A program made the position numbers and the translations under genes. Under the pieces are notes generated by a model. That model was not told the origin of the DNA, searched no databases, and worked only from the letters and a program-made list of their open reading frames with translations. From the NCBI RefSeq assembly GCF_000374865.1, contig NZ_KB895453.1, positions 371,728 to 435,727 of the forward strand: 64,000 bases of DNA, read 5' to 3'. This DNA is from Arthrobacter sp. 135MFCol5.1. GTDB taxonomy: Bacteria > Actinomycetota > Actinomycetes > Actinomycetales > Micrococcaceae. Below are positions 24,172 through 33,668 of the stretch, piece by piece. Position 1 is the first letter of the stretch; each line of letters begins with the position of its first letter.

Positions 24172-25244
24172 CTAGCGCCGGGCTTCCGGCGCCAGGAGCA
24201 TGTGGTCCAGTTTCGGCAGGGCGTGCCGGAGCCGGTGCTCGGCGCGCTCCAGGGTCTCTGCCGCCTGCGACAACCCGGTTTCGGCCAGTTCCAGGCGGGC
24301 AGTCCCCTGCAGCCGGTGGCCGGACCACCGCAGCTGCAGCTGCCGGACCGCGAGGACCCCGGGAGTCCCTCCGAGTGCGGCTTGGGCGAGTTCCACCAGT
24401 TCCGGCTCGATGCCGTCCATGAGCCGCCGCCCGATGCTGCGGACCGTTCCCCACAGGAGCACCATGATCGCGGCAGAAATGGCCAATCCCACGATCGGGT
24501 CCGCCAAGGGGAAACCAAGCATGACGCCAACGGCGCCGATCACCACGGCCAGCGACGTGAAGCCGTCCGTCCTGGCGTGCACACCGTCCGCCACGAGCGC
24601 CGCAGAACCGATCCTGCGGCCCACCCGGATGCGGTAGATTGCCACCGCCTCGTTCCCGGCGAAGCCAATCAGGCTCGCCGCCATGACCCACCCCAGGTTT
24701 TGCAGGGGCTGCGGATGGATGAGCCGGTCAACGGACTGCCAGCCCGCCACAATAGCGGAAAGGGCCACTACAGCCACGATGAACAGGCCGGCGAGGTCTT
24801 CTGCCCGGCCGTACCCGTACGTGTACCGGCGGGTCGCGGCCCTGCGCCCCAGGATGAAGGCGATCCACAGTGGCACTGCGGTCAGGGCGTCGGAGAAGTT
24901 GTGGATGGTGTCCGCGAGCAGGGCCACGGAACTGCTGAACAGGACCACCAGGAACTGCAGCAGCGTGGTGGCCAGCAGGACAAACATGCTGATCTTCAGC
25001 GCCCGGATGCCCTCCGTGCTGGCCTCCATGGCGTCATCGATGGAATCCGCGGCATCGTGGGTGTGCGGCACGAACAGCTCGAAAAGCCATCCTTTGAAAC
25101 CGGAATGGTGATGGTGCCCGTGGTCGTGCCCGTGCCCGTGCTGGTGGTCGTGATCGTGCGCATCGTCATCGTGGTGGTGATGGTGGCCCGCGTGGACGTC
25201 GTCGTGATGGGTGTGCGCATGCGTTGATTCCTGGTGCGGCCCGG

Positions 25245-25248
<4 letters not shown>
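24172..25248 (-). CDS. Cation diffusion facilitator metal exporter with His-rich N-terminus
   Basis: The 358-residue protein exports divalent metal (Zn, Co or similar) by proton exchange. Residues 5-48 hold about 22 histidines interspersed with Asp and Gly, likely a metal chelating tail. Six membrane segments follow, with the site motifs DTIHNFSDAL and DGVHARTDGF and a cytoplasmic C-terminal domain. Its ATG overlaps the stop of the ArsR gene by four bases, so the repressor and the pump are co-translated. Metal specificity cannot be read with confidence. Confidence 0.93.
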
Positions 25249-26614
<1,366 letters not shown>

Positions 26615-26624
26615 GGAATCCTCG

Positions 26625-26653
26625 GGGCGGCGGCGGGACTCCCGTCGTCGCCC
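26625..26653 (+). terminator. GC-rich hairpin after the hydrolase gene
   Basis: GGGCGGCGGCGGGA and TCCCGTCGTCGCCC pair (with two wobbles) around a single base, 11 bases past the stop. It lies between convergent stops and shares the GTCGTC-type core seen in other terminators here. Confidence 0.65.
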
Positions 26654-26666
26654 TATGCCGCTCCGC

Positions 26667-27074
26667 TCAGCAGAGGGAGGTGCCGGTGGTGCTGGGCTCC
26701 TCTGCCAATGGTGTGGGGCACAACCGCCGTGCCAGCGCTTCAAGTTCCCTGGGGTGGAAAGGCTTGGTGAGGTAGGCGGCGGCCCCGGACGCCATGCCTG
26801 CCAGGACGTCATCCCCCTCCGAGCGGGCCGTGAGGAAGAGTAACGGGGCAGAGCTCCTGGCGCGGATGGCACGGGCAACCACGTGCCCGTCCATGTCCGG
26901 GAGTCCCAGGTCCAAGGTGACCAGGGCGATGCCTGGGTCGGACGCCGCGGCGATGGCTTCCGACCCGGTGCCAACGGCTTTCACTACGAAGCCCGCACGT
27001 GAAAGGACTATTGAAATCAGTCCGCGGATGTCGTCGTTGTCTTCAACGACAAGACAGGTGCGCTGCTGTTCCAT
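26667..27074 (-). CDS. Stand-alone response-regulator receiver domain protein
   Basis: The 135-residue protein is a single receiver domain, with acidic E11-D12 (VVEDNDD), phosphoacceptor D55 (LVTLDLGLPDMDG), T82 (LFLTAR) and K104 (YLTKPF). No output domain follows, only a short Ser/Thr-rich tail. It lies 69 bases after the fifth GAF-ANTAR gene on the same strand. It could act as a phosphorelay intermediate or partner protein; no histidine kinase is encoded nearby. Confidence 0.9.
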   Translation of the reverse strand: MEQQRTCLVVEDNDDIRGLISIVLSRAGFVVKAVGTGSEAIAAASDPGIALVTLDLGLPDMDGHVVARAIRARSSAPLLFLTARSEGDDVLAGMASGAAAYLTKPFHPRELEALARRLCPTPLAEEPSTTGTSLC

Positions 27075-27143
27075 CCAAGCCCCCCGGGCGAAAAAGTTGG
27101 CAACAGTCTATCGCCCCTGTGCCGGGTGTCCGGGGCCCTGGCC

Positions 27144-27887
27144 CTATCCGTCGTAATGTGTCCGCGCGGGTCCCTGCCCCAGGGAGTGGACCACGGCGGC
27201 GGCCACATCGTGAAGCTTGGAATTGCGGGTGCTTGACGCCGTCTTCAGGATGTCGAAGGCGTCCTGCTGGCTGCACCGGTTCTGGGCCATGATGATCCCG
27301 ACGGCCATGTCAATGACGGTCCGGCTTTCCAGGGTGGCGCGGAGGTTCGCCGCCGTTTCGCTGAAGTGCGCAAAGCGGATCGCCAGCCGCAGGGCCAGCG
27401 AGGTCTGGCTGACAAAATCCTCGGCGCATTTCATGATGCGGCCCTCGAAACGGTGCGCACGGCCGGAGTAGAGCAGCAAGGCTGCCTTGGTGTCGCCCTC
27501 CAGCCGGAACGGGAGCGCCGCGACGGACCGGATCCCCTCTGCCTGCACAGCTGAGGAGTAGTCGGGCCAGCGGCCATCAGCGTTGAGATCCGGGACGTGG
27601 ACAGTTTCCTGGGCTGTTGCTGCAGTCATGCCCGGTGTCTCGGTGAACCGGTGCTCAAACCGTCCAATGACCCGTGCCTCAGCGCTGCTGCTGGCTACCG
27701 TGGTGCCCTTCCGCTGCCTGAGCAGGGTGACGGCGCACAGCATCTCATCGCCGGGTTCGGAGAGGTTGCGCGCGGAGACCTGCGCCAACTCATTGAGGAA
27801 GTCCTCGACGTCGGAGCTGTCCAGGACAATTTCATGCAGGTACTCGGTTATGGATGTATCGGGTTTAGCTGTTGACTCGCTGGCCAC
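27144..27887 (-). CDS. GAF and ANTAR domain regulator (fifth)
   Basis: The 247-residue protein has a GAF domain (ETVHVPDLNADGRWPDYSSA) and a canonical ANTAR tail with SRTVIDMAVGIIMAQNRCSQ and KLHDVAAAVVHSL. It is closest to the first and fourth copies of the 3.4-7.2 kb cluster. The GTG at 27887 is chosen because it gives the same N-terminal length as its relatives; a TTG at 27947 is possible and no clear ribosome site decides. A lone receiver gene follows it. The 290 bases up to the adenylate kinase hold nothing else recognised. Confidence 0.88.
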   Translation of the reverse strand: MASESTAKPDTSITEYLHEIVLDSSDVEDFLNELAQVSARNLSEPGDEMLCAVTLLRQRKGTTVASSSAEARVIGRFEHRFTETPGMTAATAQETVHVPDLNADGRWPDYSSAVQAEGIRSVAALPFRLEGDTKAALLLYSGRAHRFEGRIMKCAEDFVSQTSLALRLAIRFAHFSETAANLRATLESRTVIDMAVGIIMAQNRCSQQDAFDILKTASSTRNSKLHDVAAAVVHSLGQGPARTHYDG

Positions 27888-28177
27888 TGTTTCTTGGTGC
27901 CATTCGCTCAGGTCAAAACGAGCCGGCAACACACAAACGCCCCGCAATGTGGGCGGGGAGTCGGTGATGGTCGCTGGATCGAAGAACTTTCCAACGGCCC
28001 GCTGCTAAACCGATAACCAGAGTATATACATCCGCAAGGAAGGCGAAACGTCATGCCCGCTGCGCCGTCACAGCCCGGACGCTGGCGCCATGCAGGGGGT
28101 AACCGGCACAATGAAGCGGGAGCCGGCCACCGGATGCGGCGCCAACCCAAAGGCAGCCCGCCGGGGAGGACAGGAAC

Positions 28178-28771
28178 ATGACCAGGCTTCTTATCATCGG
28201 CCCGCCGGGCTCCGGCAAGGGAACCCAGGCTGAACACCTGGCCAGGCACTTCGGGGTCCCGGCGGTGTCCACGGGGGATATCTTCCGCAGCAACGTCAGC
28301 CGGAAGACGGAGCTGGGGAACCAGGCTGCCGAATACCTCGACGGCGGCCGTTTCGTTCCCGACCACCTCACCAATGCCCTCGTGAAGGACCGCCTCCTTG
28401 ATGGCGACGTCAGCCACGGTTTCCTGCTCGATGGTTACCCGCGCACGGCGCCGCAGGCAACGGAACTGGACAGTATGCTCGCCGCCCAGGGGCACGGGCT
28501 GGACGCTGTCATCGAGTTGCGCGCTCCCGACGCCGAACTGGAAGAGCGCATGCACCGGCGGGCGCAGGAACAAGGCCGCACCGACGACACCATCGACGTC
28601 TTCCGACGCAGGTTGGACCTCTACCACCGCCAGACGCATGAAGTAGTCTCGGTGTACGCGGGCCGGGGAATCCTGGTATCCGTCAACGGCAGCGGGGATC
28701 CGGGGGAGATTACCGCATTGGCGATTGCCGCCGTCGAACAATTCCTGGCAGCATCGCGACGGCCATCCTGA
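28178..28771 (+). CDS. Adenylate kinase, short form
   Basis: The 197-residue protein has the P-loop GPPGSGKGTQ, an NMP-binding STGDIFRSN, the conserved FLLDGYPRT motif and RRRLDLYHRQT. It lacks the Cys-containing LID insertion of long adenylate kinases, as usual in Actinobacteria. GGAGGACAGGA precedes the ATG. The main adk normally lies in the ribosomal-protein operon, so this isolated copy is likely a second nucleoside-monophosphate kinase. The next gene, an SDR, follows after 41 bases. Confidence 0.92.
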   Translation: MTRLLIIGPPGSGKGTQAEHLARHFGVPAVSTGDIFRSNVSRKTELGNQAAEYLDGGRFVPDHLTNALVKDRLLDGDVSHGFLLDGYPRTAPQATELDSMLAAQGHGLDAVIELRAPDAELEERMHRRAQEQGRTDDTIDVFRRRLDLYHRQTHEVVSVYAGRGILVSVNGSGDPGEITALAIAAVEQFLAASRRPS

Positions 28772-28812
28772 CCGGAGCAAAGCATGGTGGACTCGAACAG
28801 AAGGAAACACTG

Positions 28813-29691
28813 ATGAGAATTGCGGTTACAGGCGGAAGCGGAAAACTTGGCCGGCACGTGGTGCGCCGGCTTACCGACGACGGCCACCAGGTCCTCAACC
28901 TGGACCGCGCGGGTAGCCGGAGCCCGGGCCTGCTGGTGGTGGACCTGCGCAACTACGGCCAGGTGGTGGATGCGCTCCTGGGCGTGGATGACCGCCACGA
29001 CGGATTCGACGCCGTGGTGCACCTTGGTGCCATCCCCGCCCCTGGCATCCTTCCGGACGCCGCGACGTTCGAGAACAACATGCTCTCCACCTACAACGTC
29101 TTCCAAGCAGCGCGACGGGCCGGCATCAAGAAGGTGGTGTACGCCTCCAGCGAGACCGTGCTCGGCCTGCCGTTCGACGTCGACCCGCCCTACATTCCGG
29201 TGGACGAGGAATACCCTCCCCGGCCGGAGAGCACCTATTCCCTGGTGAAGACGCTGGAGGAACGGATGGCCGTGGAACTGACCCGCTGGGACCCGGAGCT
29301 GAGCATCACCGGGCTGCGTTTCTCCAACGTCATGGACGAGTCTGACTACGAGCGGTTCCCCTCGTTCGATGAGGACGCAACGTTGCGCAAGTGGAACCTT
29401 TGGGGCTACATCGACGGCAGGGACGGTGCGCAGGCAGTGGCCCGGGCACTGGAGAACGCAAAGCCCGGCTTTGAAGCCTTCATCATCGCCAACGCAGACA
29501 CCGTTATGAGCCGCTCGAGCGCCAGCCTGGCCGCGGAGGTCTTCCCCGGCGTCAAGGTCACCAAGGAACTGGGCGAACACGAAACCATGCTCTCCATCGA
29601 CAAAGCCCGGCGCATGCTTGGCTTCGAACCCGAGCACAGTTGGCGGAACCACGCAGCCGCTCCTGCCGGCACGGCGGGCGGCATCGGGTAG
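28813..29691 (+). CDS. NAD(P)-dependent epimerase/dehydratase-like protein (extended SDR)
   Basis: The 292-residue protein has the Rossmann motif VTGGSGKLGRHVVRRL, an active-site-like SSETVLGLPF followed by YSLVK (the Y-x3-K pair), and a substrate domain with GLRFSNVMDE. It resembles UDP-sugar epimerases and uronate dehydrogenases, but the substrate is not evident. AAGGAAAC precedes the ATG. It lies 41 bases after the adenylate kinase and may be co-transcribed. Confidence 0.88.
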   Translation: MRIAVTGGSGKLGRHVVRRLTDDGHQVLNLDRAGSRSPGLLVVDLRNYGQVVDALLGVDDRHDGFDAVVHLGAIPAPGILPDAATFENNMLSTYNVFQAARRAGIKKVVYASSETVLGLPFDVDPPYIPVDEEYPPRPESTYSLVKTLEERMAVELTRWDPELSITGLRFSNVMDESDYERFPSFDEDATLRKWNLWGYIDGRDGAQAVARALENAKPGFEAFIIANADTVMSRSSASLAAEVFPGVKVTKELGEHETMLSIDKARRMLGFEPEHSWRNHAAAPAGTAGGIG

Positions 29692-29809
29692 CGCCTGCGT
29701 TTTTCCCGCGGCCGCCGCGATTGCCGGGCGCATGATGGAGTGAATGGGCCCTCACCGGGATAGTGTTCAGCCCTAAGCATTTATCACGGCGCAGGGACAA
29801 GGCAGCACA

Positions 29810-30607
29810 TTGGTACAGAGATCATCAGGGTCCGGGGTTGCGGAGCACAAGGCCGGCAAGTGGCATACCTTCAACGAGAAGTTCGTCGTGGAGGAGCGCT
29901 ACGTGGACGTGGCGGACCGGCGCGGGCTGTACCGGGCGTCGGTCATCCTCTCCGTAGTGGGGCTGGCGCTCTTTATCGCCATCCTTGTCAGCGTGGTGCA
30001 GTCCACTGGATTGACGGTGGCCGACGAACCCGTGCATGACTGGCTGCTGACCACGCGTTCGGGCACCGTCACCGCCATCATGATTTTCCTGGCGGTGTTC
30101 TTTGGACCCATCGCCCTGCCCATCATTGTGCTGGTGGTGATCCTCGTCTGGGGCTTCGCGGCCAAACATGCCTGGCGGCCCATCCTGCTGGCGTCCGCGA
30201 TGCTGGCGGGGGTGATCGTTTCGCAGATCATCCTCCACATCGTGCAGCGCTCTCGGCCGCCGGTGGACCAGATGTTGTTCGGTGCCGACCAAACGTTCTC
30301 GTTCCCATCCGGGCATGTCCTGGGTGCCTGCGACTTCCTGCTGGTGGGCGCGTACCTGATCGTGTCCCGGCGCCGCAGCCGGCGGGCAGCCCTTTTCGGA
30401 TTTATTGGAGCCGGCATCGGAATTGTCCTGGCAATCGCCAGCCGCCTTTACCTGGGCTACCACTGGCCCACTGACACCTTGGCGTCGTTCTCCCTCTCGC
30501 TGATGATCCTCGGCGGAGTCATCGCCCTCGACACCTGGCGGACGGCCAGGATCGAAGGTGAACCGATCACCGGGGAGCTCTCCAAGGCGGAATCGCCGCA
30601 GGAGTGA
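29810..30607 (+). CDS. PAP2-family membrane phosphatase
   Basis: The 265-residue polytopic protein has the three PAP2 phosphatase motifs: QRSRPP, SFPSGH and SRLYLGYHWPTD. It probably dephosphorylates a lipid phosphate or undecaprenyl pyrophosphate at the outer face of the membrane. The TTG at 29810 is used since AAGG lies upstream and no closer ATG fits; a later start is possible because the first 35 residues are poorly conserved-looking. It is convergent with the HspR-like gene. Confidence 0.88.
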   Translation: MVQRSSGSGVAEHKAGKWHTFNEKFVVEERYVDVADRRGLYRASVILSVVGLALFIAILVSVVQSTGLTVADEPVHDWLLTTRSGTVTAIMIFLAVFFGPIALPIIVLVVILVWGFAAKHAWRPILLASAMLAGVIVSQIILHIVQRSRPPVDQMLFGADQTFSFPSGHVLGACDFLLVGAYLIVSRRRSRRAALFGFIGAGIGIVLAIASRLYLGYHWPTDTLASFSLSLMILGGVIALDTWRTARIEGEPITGELSKAESPQE

Positions 30608-30641
30608 ACCGGCGCGACGAGCCGGTTGGCTTCCTGCCCCG

Positions 30642-30956
30642 CTAAGGCCTTGACCGCGCCCGTTTCAGCGCCCGGTGCAGTTTCAGGTTTGCTGCCTCCA
30701 GCTCCAGGACCTTGGCGACACCGGCGAGGTTCAATCCTTCCTGGAGGAGTTCGCCAATCCGAAGCAGCACGGCGATGTCCTCCTCGCTGTATTGCCGCGT
30801 GCCGCCTGCGGTCCGGGCAGGCGTCAGCAAACCTTTCGCCTCGTACAGCCTGATGTTCTGCTGTCCGGTGCCTGCCAGTTCCGCCGCTACCGAGATCGCG
30901 TACAGGGCGCGTGGGCCGGGGGAGCGGCCGGGCCGGCCGCCTGCAGGTTCCGTCAT
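30642..30956 (-). CDS. hspR: HspR-type MerR-family heat-shock repressor
   Basis: The 104-residue protein has the HspR pattern: LYAISVAAELAGTGQQNIRL, YEAKGLLTPARTAGGTRQYS and GLNLAGVAKVLELE. HspR represses heat-shock operons with DnaK as co-repressor in Actinobacteria. The ATG at 30956 has GGGAG five bases upstream. It is divergent from the Hsp20 gene, its likely target, yet no exact HAIR repeat (CTTGAGT-n7-ACTCAAG) is visible between them. The name is used by similarity; other small MerR repressors are possible. Confidence 0.75.
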   Translation of the reverse strand: MTEPAGGRPGRSPGPRALYAISVAAELAGTGQQNIRLYEAKGLLTPARTAGGTRQYSEEDIAVLLRIGELLQEGLNLAGVAKVLELEAANLKLHRALKRARSRP

Positions 30957-30988
30957 GGGTTCTCCCAAAAAATCCGCGCAACAGGGTC

Positions 30989-31017
30989 TTGCCCGATTTT
31001 CCCACTGGTGCTATAAA
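30989..31017 (+). promoter_or_regulatory. Promoter of the Hsp20 gene
   Basis: TTGCCC (30989-30994) and TATAAA (31012-31017) are separated by 17 bases. The transcription start would be near 31024, which leaves a leader of about 70 bases. It lies 33 bases upstream of the divergent hspR start. Confidence 0.65.
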
Positions 31018-31028
31018 AAATCTACATT

Positions 31029-31087
31029 CACCACCATAGATAGGTAGGTGGTGGGTGGACGGATATCCGACACCTTGAAGCTGAAGG
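31029..31087 (+). other. Structured leader of the Hsp20 mRNA (possible operator or RNA thermometer)
   Basis: CACCACC (31029-31035) and GGTGGTG (31047-31053) form a 7-bp dyad just after the predicted transcription start. Further on CCTT (31073-31076) can pair with AAGG (31084-31087) of the ribosome site AAGGAG, around a seven-base loop. The second pairing is short, so temperature control is only a hypothesis. Confidence 0.3.
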
Positions 31088-31095
31088 AGTGGGAA

Positions 31096-31524
31096 ATGAT
31101 GTTGATGCGTACGGACCCGTTCCGTGAGCTGGACCGGCTCGCGCAGCAGGTTTTGGGAACCGCCGCCCGCCCGGCAGCCATGCCGATGGACGCCTGGCAG
31201 GAAGACGGCGAATTCGTGGTGGCGTTCGACCTTCCCGGCGTGGACGTGGACTCCGTGGACCTGAACGTGGAACGGAACGTCCTGACGGTGCGGGCCGAAC
31301 GCAAGGACCCCACGCAGCCCAACGTGGAACTGGTGGCGTCCGAGCGTCCACGCGGCGTGTTCAGCCGCCAACTGATCCTGGGCGACACCCTGGATACCGA
31401 CAGGATCAAGGCCGCCTACGACCAAGGCGTGCTCACCCTGCGGATCCCGGTTGCCCAGCAAGCCAAGCCGCGAAAGATCGAGATCCAGACCCAACAAGGC
31501 GGCATGCAGCAGATCGACGCCTAG
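31096..31524 (+). CDS. Hsp20/alpha-crystallin family small heat-shock protein
   Basis: The 142-residue holdase chaperone carries the alpha-crystallin domain: [35 protein letters not shown] and [12 protein letters not shown]. The N-terminal arm contains [12 protein letters not shown], typical of the class. The ATG at 31096 follows AAGGAG, which excludes the longer frame. It is divergent from an HspR-type repressor and is followed by a strong hairpin. It is probably heat-induced. Confidence 0.93.
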   Translation: MMLMRTDPFRELDRLAQQVLGTAARPAAMPMDAWQEDGEFVVAFDLPGVDVDSVDLNVERNVLTVRAERKDPTQPNVELVASERPRGVFSRQLILGDTLDTDRIKAAYDQGVLTLRIPVAQQAKPRKIEIQTQQGGMQQIDA

Positions 31525-31539
31525 GATCCGTGGCGCTGC

Positions 31540-31573
31540 GCCGGCGTCCCTGCCTTCGGGTGGGGACGCCGGC
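31540..31573 (+). terminator. Terminator after the Hsp20 gene
   Basis: GCCGGCGTCCC (31540-31550) and GGGACGCCGGC (31563-31573) form an 11-bp perfect stem with a 12-base loop, 16 bases past the Hsp20 stop. No T-run follows. Confidence 0.7.
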
Positions 31574-31620
31574 AGCCATTGGCGGGCACAGAGGACTTCA
31601 TCCAAGGAGGCGGAAACCCC

Positions 31621-31998
31621 ATGAGTGAGTGGCGGCGCTACGATTCACCGCTGATTCCTGCATTCCATGAGCGCTTCGAGCAGCGGTGGGGCCCGGGAAC
31701 TGCGCCGTTTTTGGACCCGGAAGCACATGAGCAGCCCATGCCGCGGGCGCAGTGGATCAACCCGGCCACCGGTGCTGCCTTGGCAGTGGTCCCCATCTGG
31801 ACGGCCGATGAGGCGCAGCAACGGTCCTTCGGCGTGTTCTACCTTCCACCTGCCGGCGATATCTGGGTCCTGCGGCCCGGCTACACCGGGTACCTGGAAC
31901 CGTCCGACGGCGACGCAGAGCATCTGGTGACCCTGCGCAATGACGCCTTCCGCAAGGCAGTGGCGCACGCCAAGGAGTTCCTCTTTGGCTCGCAGTAG
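31621..31998 (+). CDS. Hypothetical 125-residue protein
   Basis: I do not recognise a named family. The protein begins MSEWRRYDSPLIPAFHERFE and has aromatic, beta-type segments (FGVFYLPPAGDIWVLRPGYT) and a C-terminal helix ending FLFGSQ. It has no signal peptide or membrane segment, so it is likely cytoplasmic. AGGAGG ten bases before the ATG fixes the start. It stands between the Hsp20 terminator and the beta-glucosidase gene and could be co-transcribed with the latter. Confidence 0.7.
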   Translation: MSEWRRYDSPLIPAFHERFEQRWGPGTAPFLDPEAHEQPMPRAQWINPATGAALAVVPIWTADEAQQRSFGVFYLPPAGDIWVLRPGYTGYLEPSDGDAEHLVTLRNDAFRKAVAHAKEFLFGSQ

Positions 31999-32093
31999 CC
32001 AACGTGCCGGCCAAGGGAGTGGCTGTTCGTCAGCCTGTCCCTGCTGTGTAATCCTGAGACGTACCCGAACCACTGCAACAAAGGCTGGCCTCC

Positions 32094-33641
32094 ATGCACA
32101 AATCCGCCAAGGACCTCGCAGCGCTTATCCCCCCGGGGTTCACGCTTGGCGTCGCCACCGCAGCATTCCAGATTGAAGGGGCGCTGGACGAAGACGGCCG
32201 CGGCAAGTCCGGCTGGGAAGTGTTTGCCGCCAAGCCCGGGGCTATCGTGGGGGACCACAGCCCGGCCATAGCCACCGACCACTACCACCGCATGCCGCAG
32301 GACGTGGCCCTGCTGAAGCAGCTGGGCGTGGACTCGTACCGCTTCTCGTTCTCCTGGCCCCGCATCCAGCCCGGCGGAACCGGGCCGGTAAACCGTGCGG
32401 GCCTGGCGTTCTACGACCGGCTCCTGGATGAACTCCTGGCCAACGGGATCTCACCCATGGCCACCATCTACCACTGGGACACGCCGCTGGAGCTGGACGA
32501 GGCGGGCGGCTGGATGAACCGGGACATGGCCTACCGGCTGGGGGAGTATGCGGGCCTCGTAGCCGATGCGTTCGGCGACCGGGTGGCCCGCTGGGTCACC
32601 ATCAACGAACCGGCAACGGTGAGCGCCAACGGCTACTCGCTGGGAGTGCATTCACCCGGCAAGGAGCTGGCCCTGGGTGCATTCCCCACCGTCCACCACC
32701 AGCTGCTCGGCCACGGCCTGGCGGTCCAGGCACTCCGTGCCGCTGGGGTGCCGGGAGAGATCGGCATGACCAACGTCTATTCCCCCATGGTGCCGAACTC
32801 CATCAACCCGCTGGACAAGCTCAGCGCCGGCCTGATGGACCTGGGCCAGAACCGGCTGTACGCGGACCCGGTCCTGACCGGCAAGTACCCGGACGTGATC
32901 CGGGCGGCCAAGTTCTTCAGCTCCTTCGAGCATCCCGAGGAGGACATGCAGATCATTTCGCAGCCCCTGGATTTTTACGGGTTGAACTATTACATGCCCA
33001 CCAAGGTCGCCGTGGGGCCCGGCAGCGGCGCGGTGCCGCCGAGCATGGCGGAGGCGATGGGGAGCGACCTCAACGCAGCAGGCGGTGGTGCCACACCGTT
33101 CCACGTCGAGGCGTGGCCTGAAGCGGACATCACCGCCTACGGGTGGCCGGTCAAGCCCGAGTACATGGCGGTCGCCCTGAAGGAGATGGCGGAGCGGTAC
33201 CCCAACCTGCCTCCGGTGATCATTACCGAGGGTGGAGCGAGCTTTGAGGACATCATTGTCCGGGACAAGTCCACCAATACCAGGTTCATTCCCGACGAGC
33301 GCCGGCTGAAGTACATTTCCGACCACCTTGAGGCCGCCTTGAAGGCCACGGCCCCAGGCGGCGAAGCGGAATCGGTTGACCTCCGCGGCTACTACGTATG
33401 GTCCTTCCTGGACAACTTCGAATGGTCCGCCGGATACAAGCAGCCGTTCGGCCTCCTGCACGTGGACTTCGAGACCCTGGAGCGGACGCCCAAGGCCTCC
33501 TACTTCTGGTTCCAGGAGCTCATCGAGGAACGCGACCTCGCCTTGGCCGCGGATGCCGCCATCGCCCAGGCCGTTGTTCCGGAGGCCTTGGACGGCATTG
33601 AAGCGCCCGACGACGGCGCGGCGCTGGGTGCCAGCGCCTAG
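32094..33641 (+). CDS. Family 1 glycoside hydrolase (beta-glucosidase)
   Basis: The 515-residue enzyme hydrolyses beta-glucosides or related beta-glycosides in the cytoplasm; there is no signal peptide. GH1 features are ATAAFQIEGA, the acid/base E172 in WVTINEPATV, the nucleophile E379 in VIITEGGASF, and WSFLDNFEWSAGYKQPFGL. The nucleophile motif reads ITEGG instead of the commoner ITENG. No sugar transporter or LacI regulator lies beside it. The C-terminal 30 residues are an Ala/Asp-rich tail. Confidence 0.94.
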   Translation: MHKSAKDLAALIPPGFTLGVATAAFQIEGALDEDGRGKSGWEVFAAKPGAIVGDHSPAIATDHYHRMPQDVALLKQLGVDSYRFSFSWPRIQPGGTGPVNRAGLAFYDRLLDELLANGISPMATIYHWDTPLELDEAGGWMNRDMAYRLGEYAGLVADAFGDRVARWVTINEPATVSANGYSLGVHSPGKELALGAFPTVHHQLLGHGLAVQALRAAGVPGEIGMTNVYSPMVPNSINPLDKLSAGLMDLGQNRLYADPVLTGKYPDVIRAAKFFSSFEHPEEDMQIISQPLDFYGLNYYMPTKVAVGPGSGAVPPSMAEAMGSDLNAAGGGATPFHVEAWPEADITAYGWPVKPEYMAVALKEMAERYPNLPPVIITEGGASFEDIIVRDKSTNTRFIPDERRLKYISDHLEAALKATAPGGEAESVDLRGYYVWSFLDNFEWSAGYKQPFGLLHVDFETLERTPKASYFWFQELIEERDLALAADAAIAQAVVPEALDGIEAPDDGAALGASA

Positions 33642-33668
33642 ACCGTGCGGGGCCGGGCCGGTTCGGGG

